Assembly (NCBI RefSeq): GCF_002198715.1
Contig: NZ_MWLK01000020.1
Coordinates: 1-64,000, forward strand
From: Rhodomicrobium sp. R_RK_3
GTDB taxonomy: Bacteria; Pseudomonadota; Alphaproteobacteria; Rhizobiales; Rhodomicrobiaceae
Length of the DNA stretch: 64,000 bases
Reading direction: 5' to 3'
In this document: positions 27,320-36,157 of the stretch, piece after piece
How positions within the stretch are numbered: the stretch's first letter is position 1
Layout: each line of letters begins with the position of its first letter
Translations under genes and position numbers: made by a program
The notes under the pieces: generated by a model
Seen by the model: the letters and a program-made list of their open reading frames with translations, nothing else
What the model was told of the DNA's origin: nothing
Database searches by the model: none

Positions 27320-28351
27320 ATGAGTGTGCGCCGCAAACTCACGACAATCGTGGCTGCCGATGTTGTCGGCTACAGCCAGCTTCTCAGCCGGGACGAACAA
27401 AGCGCGCTCGCCGCCATCGAGCTGCTGCGGACCGATATCCTGGCGCCGAAGATCGCGGCTCATTCCGGGCGGATATTCCGGCTGCTCGGGGATGGGACGC
27501 TGCTCGAATTCGAAAGCGCGCTCGGCGCGGTCGAATTTGCCATGGAGGTCCAGCGGGATCTCGCCGAACGCAACGCCGCCAAGCAGCAGGACCCGCCGAT
27601 CCTTCTGCGCATCGGCGTCAATCTCGGCGATGTCGTCGTCGAGGGCCGCGAGGTGCATGGCGAGGGCGTCAACATCGCCGTGCGTCTTGAAGCCCTGGCC
27701 GAGCCGGGCGGCATCTGCCTCACCGACAGCGTGCATGCGCAAGTCAAGAACCGCATGCACGCGCAATTCACCGCCATCGGCTTCCGCAGCCTGAAGAACA
27801 TCGTCGACCCGGTGCAGGTCTGGCGGTGGCAGCCGCTGCCCGCGCCCGGCTCCGCCGAGGCCGGCGAGAGCCGCAAGAGCAATGCCTTCGGCTTCAGCGG
27901 CCAGCATCTGCTCGACCCCCAGCTTGTCGATCTGCTCCTGCACCTGCACGCCCGGTCGGCCCAGCTCGCCGTCTCCGACGCGCTCGACGCCGTGCTGGCG
28001 GAGACCGAAGGCAATCCGAGCTTCGAGGCGCTGTTCCTGCGCATGACCGAGCAAGTGCATAAGGCGCGCGACATGCTGAACGGCGTGCGCATCGAACGGG
28101 TCGACAATTTCCTGGAACTCGCCAATGCCGGGGCCAAGCACCAGACGCTCGGCGAATTCGTCGGCAGCATGTTCCATGACAGCAAGATCGGCTACGCCTT
28201 CCGCATCATTCCGGAGGCGCAGGCGATTTTGGCGAGCGATTACGGCATTCTCGCCAAGCGGACGCTGTTCATGGCGCTGCTCCGCCGTTTCCACAATGAC
28301 GATTTCATCGCCCGCTCGCGCAGCCTGATCAAATTCGCCTATGTCGAGTGA
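27320..28351 (+). CDS. Class III adenylate/guanylate cyclase with unknown C-terminal domain
   Basis: A 343-residue soluble nucleotidyl cyclase. The N-terminal CHD domain (about residues 5-175) has metal-binding D14 in AADVVGYS and D58 in GDGTLLEF, then LRIGVNLGDVV and the GVNIAVRLEALAEPGGICL segment. It should make a cyclic nucleotide. The C-terminal 160 residues, mostly helical, match no domain I know. AAGGAG directly abuts the ATG at 27320, while a GTG at 27326 has ideal spacing, so translation may begin two codons later. A secreted NlpC-like protein is encoded 83 bases downstream. Confidence 0.82.
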   Translation: MSVRRKLTTIVAADVVGYSQLLSRDEQSALAAIELLRTDILAPKIAAHSGRIFRLLGDGTLLEFESALGAVEFAMEVQRDLAERNAAKQQDPPILLRIGVNLGDVVVEGREVHGEGVNIAVRLEALAEPGGICLTDSVHAQVKNRMHAQFTAIGFRSLKNIVDPVQVWRWQPLPAPGSAEAGESRKSNAFGFSGQHLLDPQLVDLLLHLHARSAQLAVSDALDAVLAETEGNPSFEALFLRMTEQVHKARDMLNGVRIERVDNFLELANAGAKHQTLGEFVGSMFHDSKIGYAFRIIPEAQAILASDYGILAKRTLFMALLRRFHNDDFIARSRSLIKFAYVE

Positions 28352-28434
28352 CACTCGGCGGTCACCCGATTGATCTTGCGGACCGTCCCCGCGCCGCCTT
28401 AAAGTTTTCCAGTCGAGGGGCAAGGGGACGGAGC

Positions 28435-29277
28435 ATGATGTCGGGGTGTATTTCGCGGCAGGCCGTCCAGCGGGCTGGCGGTTTGATGCTTGCAGCCTGC
28501 CTGTTCAGCACCGCCGCCGCCGGCGGCGAGGACGATGGCCGCAAGGATGCGGGCAAGGACGCCATCCTGCTGAAGGCGCTGTCCCGGGTGCCGCGCCAGA
28601 TCGATGCCTCGCCCTTGCCGAATTACACCGGCGATTTCGTCTCGCTCGACGCGGTCGGCGGCTGGCACAAGCCGGCCAATGCCAGCCCGTTCGTCGGCGC
28701 CGGGACGGTTGCGAGCGGCGTCGCCGAGGCGCCTGCCGATTGCTCGCGCGAAGCCATCATCCGCGCCGCCAGCGAAGCGCCCTACGCCTTCGAGGCCAAT
28801 AAGAAGGGACTGCTTTACGGCGTTCAGACCCACACGCCGGAGACCCGCGTCACCACCAAATATTGGGACATGCCGGGCTTCAATTCCTGCGCGCTGGTCG
28901 TCTATGCCATCCTGAAGAAAGCCGGCTGCGCCTGGGCGAAATACACCGCCGACGCCAAGGGCATCTACGACATGGCCTTCGAGGCCGGCTGGCGGCCGCC
29001 CGCGGCGCAAGAGGGCGGCTGCATGGTCGCCTGGAATTCGAAATGGGAGGGCAAGCGCCCGCGCATCGGCGAGCGCCAGAAACAGGCGGCGCGCGGCAGC
29101 ACCAGCTTCCGCCATGTCGGCATCACGACGGGTGCGTGGCTCTCGGTCGACAACACCTCATGGCTCAGCCGCCCGACCACTTACCTCACCATCCGCCCCA
29201 TCACTTACGAGCCGCCGATCTTCCTCTGCCCGCCTAATGATGCGGCAAGGCCGCAATCCGGCGGCCAGCGCAAATAG
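28435..29277 (+). CDS. Secreted NlpC/P60-like putative cysteine peptidase
   Basis: A 280-residue protein with an N-terminal signal peptide (hydrophobic GGLMLAACLFSTAAAG, residues about 15-30; the cysteine could also be a lipobox). The C-terminal half shows a possible papain-like triad: C152 in FNSCALVVYAILKKAG at the start of a helix, H227 in FRHVGITTG, and D239/N240 in SVDNTSW. This pattern is that of NlpC/P60 or CHAP peptidases that cut peptidoglycan, but overall similarity is low and function is inferred. Tandem ATGs at 28435 and 28438 follow a GGGGACGGAG site. It may be co-transcribed with the cyclase. Confidence 0.65.
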   Translation: MMSGCISRQAVQRAGGLMLAACLFSTAAAGGEDDGRKDAGKDAILLKALSRVPRQIDASPLPNYTGDFVSLDAVGGWHKPANASPFVGAGTVASGVAEAPADCSREAIIRAASEAPYAFEANKKGLLYGVQTHTPETRVTTKYWDMPGFNSCALVVYAILKKAGCAWAKYTADAKGIYDMAFEAGWRPPAAQEGGCMVAWNSKWEGKRPRIGERQKQAARGSTSFRHVGITTGAWLSVDNTSWLSRPTTYLTIRPITYEPPIFLCPPNDAARPQSGGQRK

Positions 29278-29350
29278 GCGCGCAGACTTCCCACCCACGG
29301 CGGAACTTCGGCCCGGCCCGCCCGTTTGGGCCACGTTCATCTTATTCTGA

Positions 29351-29375
29351 CATTGTTTCCCGTTACGGAACAATG
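29351..29375. promoter_or_regulatory. A+T-rich inverted repeat upstream of the SxtJ-like gene
   Basis: CATTGTTTCC … GGAACAATG forms a 9-bp stem with one bulged base. It lies between the NlpC-like and SxtJ-like genes. It could terminate the former or be an operator for the latter; no T-run follows on the plus strand. Confidence 0.35.
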
Positions 29376-29517
29376 GCCGGAGATGCTGCCATGCGGGCTG
29401 AACCTCCGGCGCCTTGGCCGCGTCTTAACCATATTGGCTGGACATGGGCTAAGCCGGGGCGGTATGACACATCGCTTCAATTTGACTAAAAATGATGCAG
29501 ATCGCGGATAGGGCCTT

Positions 29518-29958
29518 ATGGAAGCGAAGCAGAAATCCCGGCAGAACTTTCACGAGTCCTACGGCGCGAACGAAGAGGTCAAGCCGCCATCGGCGCGCTC
29601 GACGGGGCTCGTCTTCGTCGCCGTTTCGCTGCTTCTGGGCGTGATGTTTCGGCATCATCCGGCGGCCGTCGCGCTCTTCCTCATTGTGGCGCTCACCCTT
29701 CTGGCTTTCAGCCTGCTCGCGCCGCAGCGGCTGGAGCCGCTCAGCCTCATCTGGTTCAAATTCGGCATGCTGCTGAGCCGGATCGTCAATCCGATCGTTA
29801 TGTTCCTGATGTTCGCCCTCGCCATCGTGCCGATGGGGCTGCTGATGCGCCTTTTCGCGGATCCGCTGCGCTCCAAGCGCGAGCCGGACGCCACCACCTA
29901 TTGGCTCGAACCGGACCCGGCCGAAGCCAAGCTTGCCTCGATGAAGAACCAGTTCTGA
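29518..29958 (+). CDS. SxtJ-like small membrane protein
   Basis: A 146-residue protein with three or so membrane helices (about residues 28-44, 48-66 and 85-110). It matches the SxtJ family, named from the saxitoxin cluster and generally found beside carbamoyltransferases. Biochemical function is unknown; a membrane anchor or partner for the neighbouring carbamoyltransferase is the usual proposal. It leads a same-strand run with the carbamoyltransferase, SGNH-like protein and polytopic glycosyltransferase-like protein. No DUF5989 gene, which often accompanies SxtJ, is visible in the flanks. Confidence 0.75.
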   Translation: MEAKQKSRQNFHESYGANEEVKPPSARSTGLVFVAVSLLLGVMFRHHPAAVALFLIVALTLLAFSLLAPQRLEPLSLIWFKFGMLLSRIVNPIVMFLMFALAIVPMGLLMRLFADPLRSKREPDATTYWLEPDPAEAKLASMKNQF

Positions 29959-30252
29959 CCGCATTCAGGCGACAGGCGCACGCAACCGCGCGCGGCTGGC
30001 CACCAGATTTCTGTCCCAAAATGGGACCAAACGACGAGATGAGTGTTTCCAAACGCGCCCCTGGGGAAGCGGGACGCGGCAACAGTTGAGACGGCTGAAT
30101 AGGATGGGGGCTCCCGGTGTTCATTGAGGCAGGATCCGCCGATCGCTTGGCGATGGACTCCCCCCGATCGCCGCATGATCGCGGCGGCCGAGAGGCGGGA
30201 CCCGGTCTCGCCGCGCCTGCCTCATCGCGCTGAAGCCCCACCGGAGCGGACT

Positions 30253-32091
30253 ATGCGAATTCTTGGAATTTCTGCCTTCTATCACGATAGCGCGGCCGCC
30301 CTGGTCGAAGACGGCCGCATCGTCGCCGCCGCCCAGGAGGAGCGCTTCACCCGCAAGAAGCATGACGCGGCGTTCCCGGAACACGCCATCCGCTATTGCC
30401 TGGACACGGCCGGCGTCGATCTCGACGAGGTCGACCACGTGGCGTTCTTCGAAAAGCCGCTGGTCAAGTTCGAACGGCTTCTGGAGACCTATCTTGCCAA
30501 CGCGCCCGGCGGCTTTCAATCCTTCCGCACGGCGATCCCGGTCTGGATCAAGGAAAAACTGTTTCAGAAGAGCGGGCTGACCAAGTCGCTGAAGCCATTT
30601 TCGGCGACCGGCACCGTTGGTAGCAAGAAGCTGCTCTTTGCCGGCCACCATCAGAGCCACGCCGCCTCGGCCTTCTTCGCCTCGCCCTTTGAAGAAGCCG
30701 TCGTCCTGACGCTGGACGGCGTCGGCGAATGGACCACGACCTCGGTCTCGATCGGGCGCGGCAATACGCTGGAGACGAAGCGCGAGATCAAATTCCCGCA
30801 CAGCCTCGGCCTGCTCTATTCCGCCTTCACCTATTATACCGGCTTCAAGGTCAATTCGGGCGAGTATAAGGTCATGGGCCTCGCGCCCTATGGCGAGCCC
30901 CGCTATTACGACCTCATCATGAAGCACATCATCGATGTCAAGCCGGACGGCTCGTTCTGGCTGGACCTCAGCTATTTCAACTACATGACCGGCCTGACGA
31001 TGACGTCGGCGAAGTTCCATGAGCTGTTCGGCGCGCCGCCCCGCGATAGTGAAGGCCGCGTCACCCAGCGCGAGATGGACCTTGCCGCCTCGATTCAGAA
31101 GGTCACCGAGGAGATCATGCTGCGCATGACGCGCGAGCTCTCCCGCAGCTACGGCATCCGCAATCTGTGCATGGCGGGCGGTGTGGCGCTGAACTGCGTC
31201 GCCAACGGCAAGATCTTGCGCGACGGGCATTTCGACCGGATGTGGATTCAGCCGGCGGCGGGCGATGCCGGCGGCGCGCTCGGTGCGGCGCTGGCGGCGA
31301 GCTACGTGCATTTGGGACAGCGGCGCCATGTCAATGGCAGCCTAGACGGGATGCAGGGCTCCTATCTCGGCCCGGCATACGAGCAGAGCGATATCGAGCG
31401 CCGGCTCGCGGCGAGCGGCGCCCGCTTCGAAGTGCATAAGGACGGCGAGTTGATGGGCCGCACCGTCGATAGCCTGACGGCGGGCGATGCGGTCGGTTGG
31501 TTCCAGGGCCGCATGGAATTCGGTCCGCGCGCGCTCGGCGCCCGCTCGATCCTCGGCGATCCGCGCAATCCCGAGATGCAGAAGACGCTGAACCTCAAGA
31601 TCAAATATCGCGAGAGCTTCCGGCCCTTTGCCCCGGCCGTGCTGCGCGAGGACGTCGCCGATTATTTCGAGCTGGATGAGGACAGCCCCTACATGCTGTT
31701 CGTCTCCGATGTGAAGCGCAACCGCCGCCGCAGCGCCGGCGAGGGCGAGGAGAAGCTATTCGGCATCGACAAGCTGAACCTGCTGCGCTCCGACATCCCA
31801 GCCGTCACCCATGTCGATTACTCCGCCCGCATCCAGACCGTGCATGAGGAGACCAATCCGCGATTCCGCGCGCTGCTTGGCACCTTCAAGGAGCGCACCG
31901 GCTATTCCGTGCTGGTGAACACCTCATTCAACGTGCGCGGCGAGCCGATCGTGTGTACGCCCGAAGACGCCTTCCGCTGCTTCATGGGCACCGAGATGGA
32001 AACGCTCGTCGTCGGTGATTGCATCCTGCGCAAGGACGCCCAGGACCAGAGCCTGGCCAAGGACTACAAGGACAAGTTCGAGCTCGATTAG
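30253..32091 (+). CDS. NodU/CmcH-type carbamoyltransferase
   Basis: A 612-residue O-carbamoyltransferase of the NodU/TobZ family. The N-terminal Kae1-like domain starts MRILGISAFYHDSAAAL and includes the metal-binding HHQSHAASAF and TLDGVGEW. MAGGVALNCVANGKIL and QPAAGDAGGALGAA complete it. The C-terminal YrdC-like half contains WFQGRMEFGPRALGARSIL and TSFNVRGEPIVCTPEDAF. Such enzymes transfer a carbamoyl group from carbamoyl phosphate, through an adenylate, onto a hydroxyl of a sugar or antibiotic. The acceptor here is unknown. ATG 30253 has GGAG upstream; a longer frame to 30124 is not supported. Confidence 0.92.
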   Translation: MRILGISAFYHDSAAALVEDGRIVAAAQEERFTRKKHDAAFPEHAIRYCLDTAGVDLDEVDHVAFFEKPLVKFERLLETYLANAPGGFQSFRTAIPVWIKEKLFQKSGLTKSLKPFSATGTVGSKKLLFAGHHQSHAASAFFASPFEEAVVLTLDGVGEWTTTSVSIGRGNTLETKREIKFPHSLGLLYSAFTYYTGFKVNSGEYKVMGLAPYGEPRYYDLIMKHIIDVKPDGSFWLDLSYFNYMTGLTMTSAKFHELFGAPPRDSEGRVTQREMDLAASIQKVTEEIMLRMTRELSRSYGIRNLCMAGGVALNCVANGKILRDGHFDRMWIQPAAGDAGGALGAALAASYVHLGQRRHVNGSLDGMQGSYLGPAYEQSDIERRLAASGARFEVHKDGELMGRTVDSLTAGDAVGWFQGRMEFGPRALGARSILGDPRNPEMQKTLNLKIKYRESFRPFAPAVLREDVADYFELDEDSPYMLFVSDVKRNRRRSAGEGEEKLFGIDKLNLLRSDIPAVTHVDYSARIQTVHEETNPRFRALLGTFKERTGYSVLVNTSFNVRGEPIVCTPEDAFRCFMGTEMETLVVGDCILRKDAQDQSLAKDYKDKFELD

Positions 32092-32157
32092 CGGATCGGA
32101 CGGCTCGGCCCCTCGGGGGCAAGGGTTCGCGGAGACAGGACAAAGACCGGATATCAC

Positions 32158-33468
32158 ATGGCCACCTACGCCGATCACGAACAGGAAACCAAGCGTCTGC
32201 GGATGCCCGGCATTCGCCGCCTGCTGAAAACGCTCTCCCTCCAGGGGGCAATCCTGCTGTTCACGCTCGGTGTGCTCGATGCGATCTTGTTCTTCGCTCT
32301 GCCGGACGAGTTTTCGGCGCAGTTTCCCGGCTACAGGCAGGGCTTCTTCCTCTCGGAAGTGATTGGACGGGGATATCCGCGCGGCTATTTCGAGCCTAAC
32401 GCGGAGCGCGGCTTCGACATCATCCCGACCGAAAAGCCGCGCACCGACCTCGTCCATTACACCGACGACGTCAGCTACAATATCTGGTCGAACACCATCG
32501 GCTGCTTCGACCGTCCCGTGCCGAACCCATTGCCGGAGACGCTCTGGTACTGGGCGGGCGACAGCATCGCCTGGGGCCATGCCAAATATGAAGACCTGAT
32601 GGCCAGAGTCATCGAGCGGGCCAAGCATATCGAAATCCTGCAATGCGGCGTCACCCATACCGGGCAGCGGCACCAGTTCTCGAAATTCCTCGAGATCACC
32701 AAGAAGCTCGGACGCTTCCCGCAGCGCGTCTTCGTCGTCTATTCGCCGACCGACACCATGAACGACTATCTGCATCCGCATTCCACCGTCGTCGATGGCG
32801 GGCTGACGGACATGAAGATGCTGACGGCCGACAATGAGATCGTGAAGCTGGAGCAGGATTGGTTCGACAAGATGCAGGCCGAGCGCGCCGCCGCCAAGAC
32901 CGGCGAGAACGGCCAGCTCACGAATTTCTCGGTCTCGCGCCTGTTAATGCAATATTCGATCTCGGCGCAACTTCTGAATGCGGGCTTGCACGCGCTCAAC
33001 AACCACGTCCCGGCGTTTGAGGGCCACGTTCCTGTGCTCGGCGAAGAGCCGATGCTGGATTGGTACGAAAAATATGTCGTCTATCACGGGCAGAAGCTCT
33101 ACGATCTGCACCGGCTGACATACCTGCAAACCCGGGGGGGCACGCTGGATTATGCGAACTTCAAATATGCCGACGCGAATAAAGCCGTCATCAAAGAGTG
33201 GCGCGACCACGCGCTCGCCAACGGCTATTCGCTGGAGTTCATCCTGCCCCATCCGGGCCCTTCATCGCTCTACCCGCCAGAGAATGCGACGAATTTTTAC
33301 AATGAACTGATCGCATACTTGTCGTCGCTCGGAATAAAATATTACGACGTCGCAGCGGAATTACAGAAACGCAAGATACGCGCCGATGATCTGTACTGGA
33401 TGAGTGACATCCATATGTCCGGAGAAGGAAATCAGATCGTCGGCGAAATTCTCGCTGAACTTTTATAA
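32158..33468 (+). CDS. Membrane-anchored SGNH-hydrolase-like protein
   Basis: A 436-residue protein with one N-terminal membrane helix (about residues 29-48). The periplasmic domain shows SGNH-like blocks: a possible nucleophile S136 in YWAGDSIAWGH and a C-terminal block with D417 and H419 in WMSDIHMSGEGNQ. This group includes acyl esterases/transferases that modify surface polysaccharides. The gene follows the carbamoyltransferase by 66 bases on the same strand, so it probably acts on the same glycan. Middle part (residues 200-380) is unrecognised. Confidence 0.72.
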   Translation: MATYADHEQETKRLRMPGIRRLLKTLSLQGAILLFTLGVLDAILFFALPDEFSAQFPGYRQGFFLSEVIGRGYPRGYFEPNAERGFDIIPTEKPRTDLVHYTDDVSYNIWSNTIGCFDRPVPNPLPETLWYWAGDSIAWGHAKYEDLMARVIERAKHIEILQCGVTHTGQRHQFSKFLEITKKLGRFPQRVFVVYSPTDTMNDYLHPHSTVVDGGLTDMKMLTADNEIVKLEQDWFDKMQAERAAAKTGENGQLTNFSVSRLLMQYSISAQLLNAGLHALNNHVPAFEGHVPVLGEEPMLDWYEKYVVYHGQKLYDLHRLTYLQTRGGTLDYANFKYADANKAVIKEWRDHALANGYSLEFILPHPGPSSLYPPENATNFYNELIAYLSSLGIKYYDVAAELQKRKIRADDLYWMSDIHMSGEGNQIVGEILAELL

Positions 33469-33477
33469 AGCTCATGG

Positions 33478-33509
33478 CGCCTGATGGTTGGTGGGACAGC
33501 CATCAGGCG
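33478..33509. terminator. Hairpin after the SGNH-like gene
   Basis: Arms CGCCTGATGG (33478-33487) and CCATCAGGCG (33500-33509) form a 10-bp perfect stem with a 12-base loop, 10 bases after the stop at 33468. No T-run follows, so termination strength is uncertain. Confidence 0.6.
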
Positions 33510-33704
33510 GCGAGGCCATGAAAACGGCGTCGTTGGCAATGCCTTGCCGGCGGCGGCGATGGGGTTGCGGGCAGATTTCGCCTCACAGCGAAAATAGGTC
33601 CGCGGGGGAGAACGAAGATCGAACTGTTCGCAACAGCGAATGTTCATCAGATTGACGTATAAACGGGAGGCGCGTCTTCGGCCTCTTTTGTTGGGGGACT
33701 ATTC

Positions 33705-35279
33705 TTGGCGGGGTTATCGGTTCATCGCTGCGTCAACGCGCTGGGAATTACGGCTGTCCTGGCCTATGCCGCCATGGCGGCATTGTCCTACATCGAAACC
33801 CCCGCGCTCTGGGACGCCACCTACTCACCCAATGCGACCCTGTTCTTCAATCGCATCTACGGCGTGGAAATGGTCAACGCCATCCGCGCCTGGTTCGGCG
33901 GCCCGCTGGCCGTCGTCATCACGCATTGGGTGCCGCTGGTCGTGGCCAGCGTCGTCGCGGTGATCCTGGTCTTCGTGCTCGGCCATAATGGCCATGACGA
34001 GCACGACGAGAAAACTGCCCGGCTCGTGCTGCGCTGGGCCTTCGCCATCACGGCGGCGAGCTTTTTGGCGTTCCCGGTCTTCACCCAGGATTTCTGGCTC
34101 TCCGCCGTCTGGGGCAATATGGTCGATGCCGGCGTCAATCCGTACCATGTGAAATTCACGCCCGAAGAGATCGCCGCGCTGCCGCTCGATCACTTCCCGA
34201 TGACCATGTCCTACGGGCCGATCTGGGCGCTGATATCGGGCGTCGTCATGACGCTCTCCGGCGGCAGCCTGCTGGTCACTTTCATCCTGTTCAAGGCCGT
34301 GCTGGCCGGAACCTGGGGTGCCTCGCTGGTGCTCGTCGACAAGATCATGGCCCTGACCGCGCCGGCCATGCGGCCCATGGCGCTGGCCGTGGTGGGCTGG
34401 GTGCCGCTCGGCGTGCTGCAAACCGTCGGCGAAGGCCATAATGACATCGTCATGGCCATGCCCGCGCTGCTCTGGATCCTGCTGCTGGTGCAGAAGAAGA
34501 CGCTGGCGCCGGTCGCCCTGGCCTTCTCGGCGCTGGCCAAATACACGACGGCGCCGCTCTTCCTCATCGACGTCATGCACAATCTGCGCTCGCACCGCGT
34601 GCCCTTGCGCGCCTATGCGCCGAGGCTGATCCTGCCGGCGCTCATCACCATCGCGGTGATGGCGATCTTCTACCGCTCGACCGCCTTTTTCGACGGCGTC
34701 CGGCTGATCAACGAATGGCATTTCCTGCAGCCGAGCGATGCTTTCGCCGCGCTCGACGATGCCTTCGGCGGCTGGCTGGCGCCGTTCGGCGAAATTGCCA
34801 ATATCGTCTTCCCGGCCATCGCGCTGCACCAATGCTATATCTATTGGAACAAGCCCGACAATGAGGAGATGCTGCGCGCCACGCTCGCCGTGATGGCGGC
34901 GGTCTCCTTCTCGGCCATCAGCCATCTGTGGCCGTGGTATCTGGTCTGGACGCTGCCGCTTGCCGCGCTCGTCCCCGGCTGGTGGCTCTCCCGCTTCGTC
35001 ATCGGCCTCGCATTGCTCGCTCCGTTCACCGTCGTCGTGTGGTGGGTGCCAGAGGTCGAGGATTTCAAGCATGTCGCCGCTTTGGTGATGTACATCGTCG
35101 CCGCGCTATGGACCATGCTGACCGCGCCCAAGCCTGAGGAGCAGGTCGAGGATCTGGCGAACGTGGTGCGCAATGTCGATTTTACCCGCGCCCGCAACGA
35201 GGCCGCCGCCCGCTTGCAGGAGGCCGAATACCCCACCGAGGTGCGGGTCAAGGTCAAGGCCGTGGTGCCGGGAGAATAG
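33705..35279 (+). CDS. Polytopic membrane protein, GT87-like glycosyltransferase candidate
   Basis: A 524-residue integral membrane protein with about ten to twelve hydrophobic segments spread from residue 10 to 460 and a soluble tail. A large loop after the second segments (FTQDFWLSAVWGNMVDAGVNPYHVKF) and the later FSALAKYTTAPLFLIDV and VRLINEWHFLQPS segments are of the kind seen in polyprenyl-phosphate-sugar-dependent GT-C transferases (GT87/mannosyltransferase-like). The TTG start at 33705 is preceded by TTGGGGGAC. Following the carbamoyltransferase and SGNH-like genes, a role in surface-glycan assembly is inferred. Confidence 0.65.
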   Translation: MAGLSVHRCVNALGITAVLAYAAMAALSYIETPALWDATYSPNATLFFNRIYGVEMVNAIRAWFGGPLAVVITHWVPLVVASVVAVILVFVLGHNGHDEHDEKTARLVLRWAFAITAASFLAFPVFTQDFWLSAVWGNMVDAGVNPYHVKFTPEEIAALPLDHFPMTMSYGPIWALISGVVMTLSGGSLLVTFILFKAVLAGTWGASLVLVDKIMALTAPAMRPMALAVVGWVPLGVLQTVGEGHNDIVMAMPALLWILLLVQKKTLAPVALAFSALAKYTTAPLFLIDVMHNLRSHRVPLRAYAPRLILPALITIAVMAIFYRSTAFFDGVRLINEWHFLQPSDAFAALDDAFGGWLAPFGEIANIVFPAIALHQCYIYWNKPDNEEMLRATLAVMAAVSFSAISHLWPWYLVWTLPLAALVPGWWLSRFVIGLALLAPFTVVVWWVPEVEDFKHVAALVMYIVAALWTMLTAPKPEEQVEDLANVVRNVDFTRARNEAAARLQEAEYPTEVRVKVKAVVPGE

Positions 35280-35349
35280 AGGGCGAGCGGCAAGGCGTGT
35301 GATCCCTGCGCGAAGGCGGGGTGAAAAACAACAACGTCAAGGAAACGCC

Positions 35350-36090
35350 ATGAACCAGATCGACCTCGCCGGCCGTAGCGCCGTCATCACCGGCGGCGCG
35401 CGCGGCATCGGGCTTGCCACCGCCGAGCGCTTCATCGCCTCGGGGGCGAAATTGGCGATCTGGGATATCGACGGCGTCTCCGCCGACGCGGCCGCCGCCT
35501 GCCTCGGCCAGACCGCCATTCAGGTCGATGTCACCGACGAAGCCTCCGTCATCTCCGCCGTCGCCCGCAGCGAAGCCGCTATCGGCCCGATCGACATTCT
35601 CGTCACCAGCGCCGGCATCACCGGACCGAACCTTACCATCGCCGACTATCCGCTGGACGACTGGCGCCGCGTGCTCGACGTCGATCTGACCGGCCCGTTT
35701 CTCTGCTCCAAGCATTTGGTGCCCGGCATGAGCGCGCGCAATTACGGCCGCATCGTGCATATCGCCTCGGTGGCGGGCAAGGAGGGCAATCCGAATGCGG
35801 GCGCCTATTCGGCGGCGAAGGCGGGTGTGATCTCGCTGACCAAATCGCTCGGCAAGGAGCTGGCGGCGACCGGCATCCGCGTCAATTGCGTCACCCCCGC
35901 CGCCGTGCAGACGGAGATGTTCTCGCAGATGACCGAGGCGCATATCGCTTATATGCTGTCGAAAATCCCGATGGGGCGCTTCGGCCGGGCCGAGGAGATC
36001 GCGGCGCTGGTCACCTGGCTCGCCTCCGAAGACTGCTCGTTCTCCACCGCCGCCGTCTTCGATCTCTCGGGGGGGCGCGCAACGTTTTAG
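35350..36090 (+). CDS. SDR family oxidoreductase (3-oxoacyl-ACP-reductase-like)
   Basis: A 246-residue classical SDR. TGGARGIGLATAERF is the cofactor motif near residue 13, TSAGITG stands for the NAG motif, and the catalytic Ser and YSAAKAG (YxxxK) are near residues 140-158. D37-D39 (IWDIDG) after the second strand suggests NAD rather than NADP preference. It resembles FabG-like dehydrogenases of sugars or hydroxyacyl compounds; substrate is unknown. It is convergent with ispB, with a 10-bp inverted repeat between and inside the ispB stop. Confidence 0.88.
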   Translation: MNQIDLAGRSAVITGGARGIGLATAERFIASGAKLAIWDIDGVSADAAAACLGQTAIQVDVTDEASVISAVARSEAAIGPIDILVTSAGITGPNLTIADYPLDDWRRVLDVDLTGPFLCSKHLVPGMSARNYGRIVHIASVAGKEGNPNAGAYSAAKAGVISLTKSLGKELAATGIRVNCVTPAAVQTEMFSQMTEAHIAYMLSKIPMGRFGRAEEIAALVTWLASEDCSFSTAAVFDLSGGRATF

Positions 36091-36131
36091 CGCCGGTTCC
36101 GATGGCCGGGGCTACTGGCGTTCGGGCTTTC

Positions 36132-36157
36132 CATTAGCGGCCTGCGCGCCGCTAATG
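36132..36157. terminator. Inverted repeat between convergent SDR and ispB, covering the ispB stop
   Basis: Arms CATTAGCGGC (36132-36141) and GCCGCTAATG (36148-36157) make a 10-bp perfect stem with a 6-base loop. The ispB stop codon (36152-36154) lies inside the right arm. It can act as a bidirectional end signal for both genes, though no T-run is present. Confidence 0.6.

Noticed and set aside
27320..29277. Cyclase plus downstream gene as a Pycsar-like antiphage system
   Set aside because: Pycsar pairs a cyclase with a TM or TIR-type effector having a cyclic-nucleotide-binding domain. The neighbour is a secreted peptidase-like protein with no such domain.
29518..32091. Carbamoyltransferase as a nodulation nodU gene
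   Set aside because: No nodD box, nodABC or other nod genes are present; the SxtJ and SGNH-like neighbours point to another glycan or metabolite.
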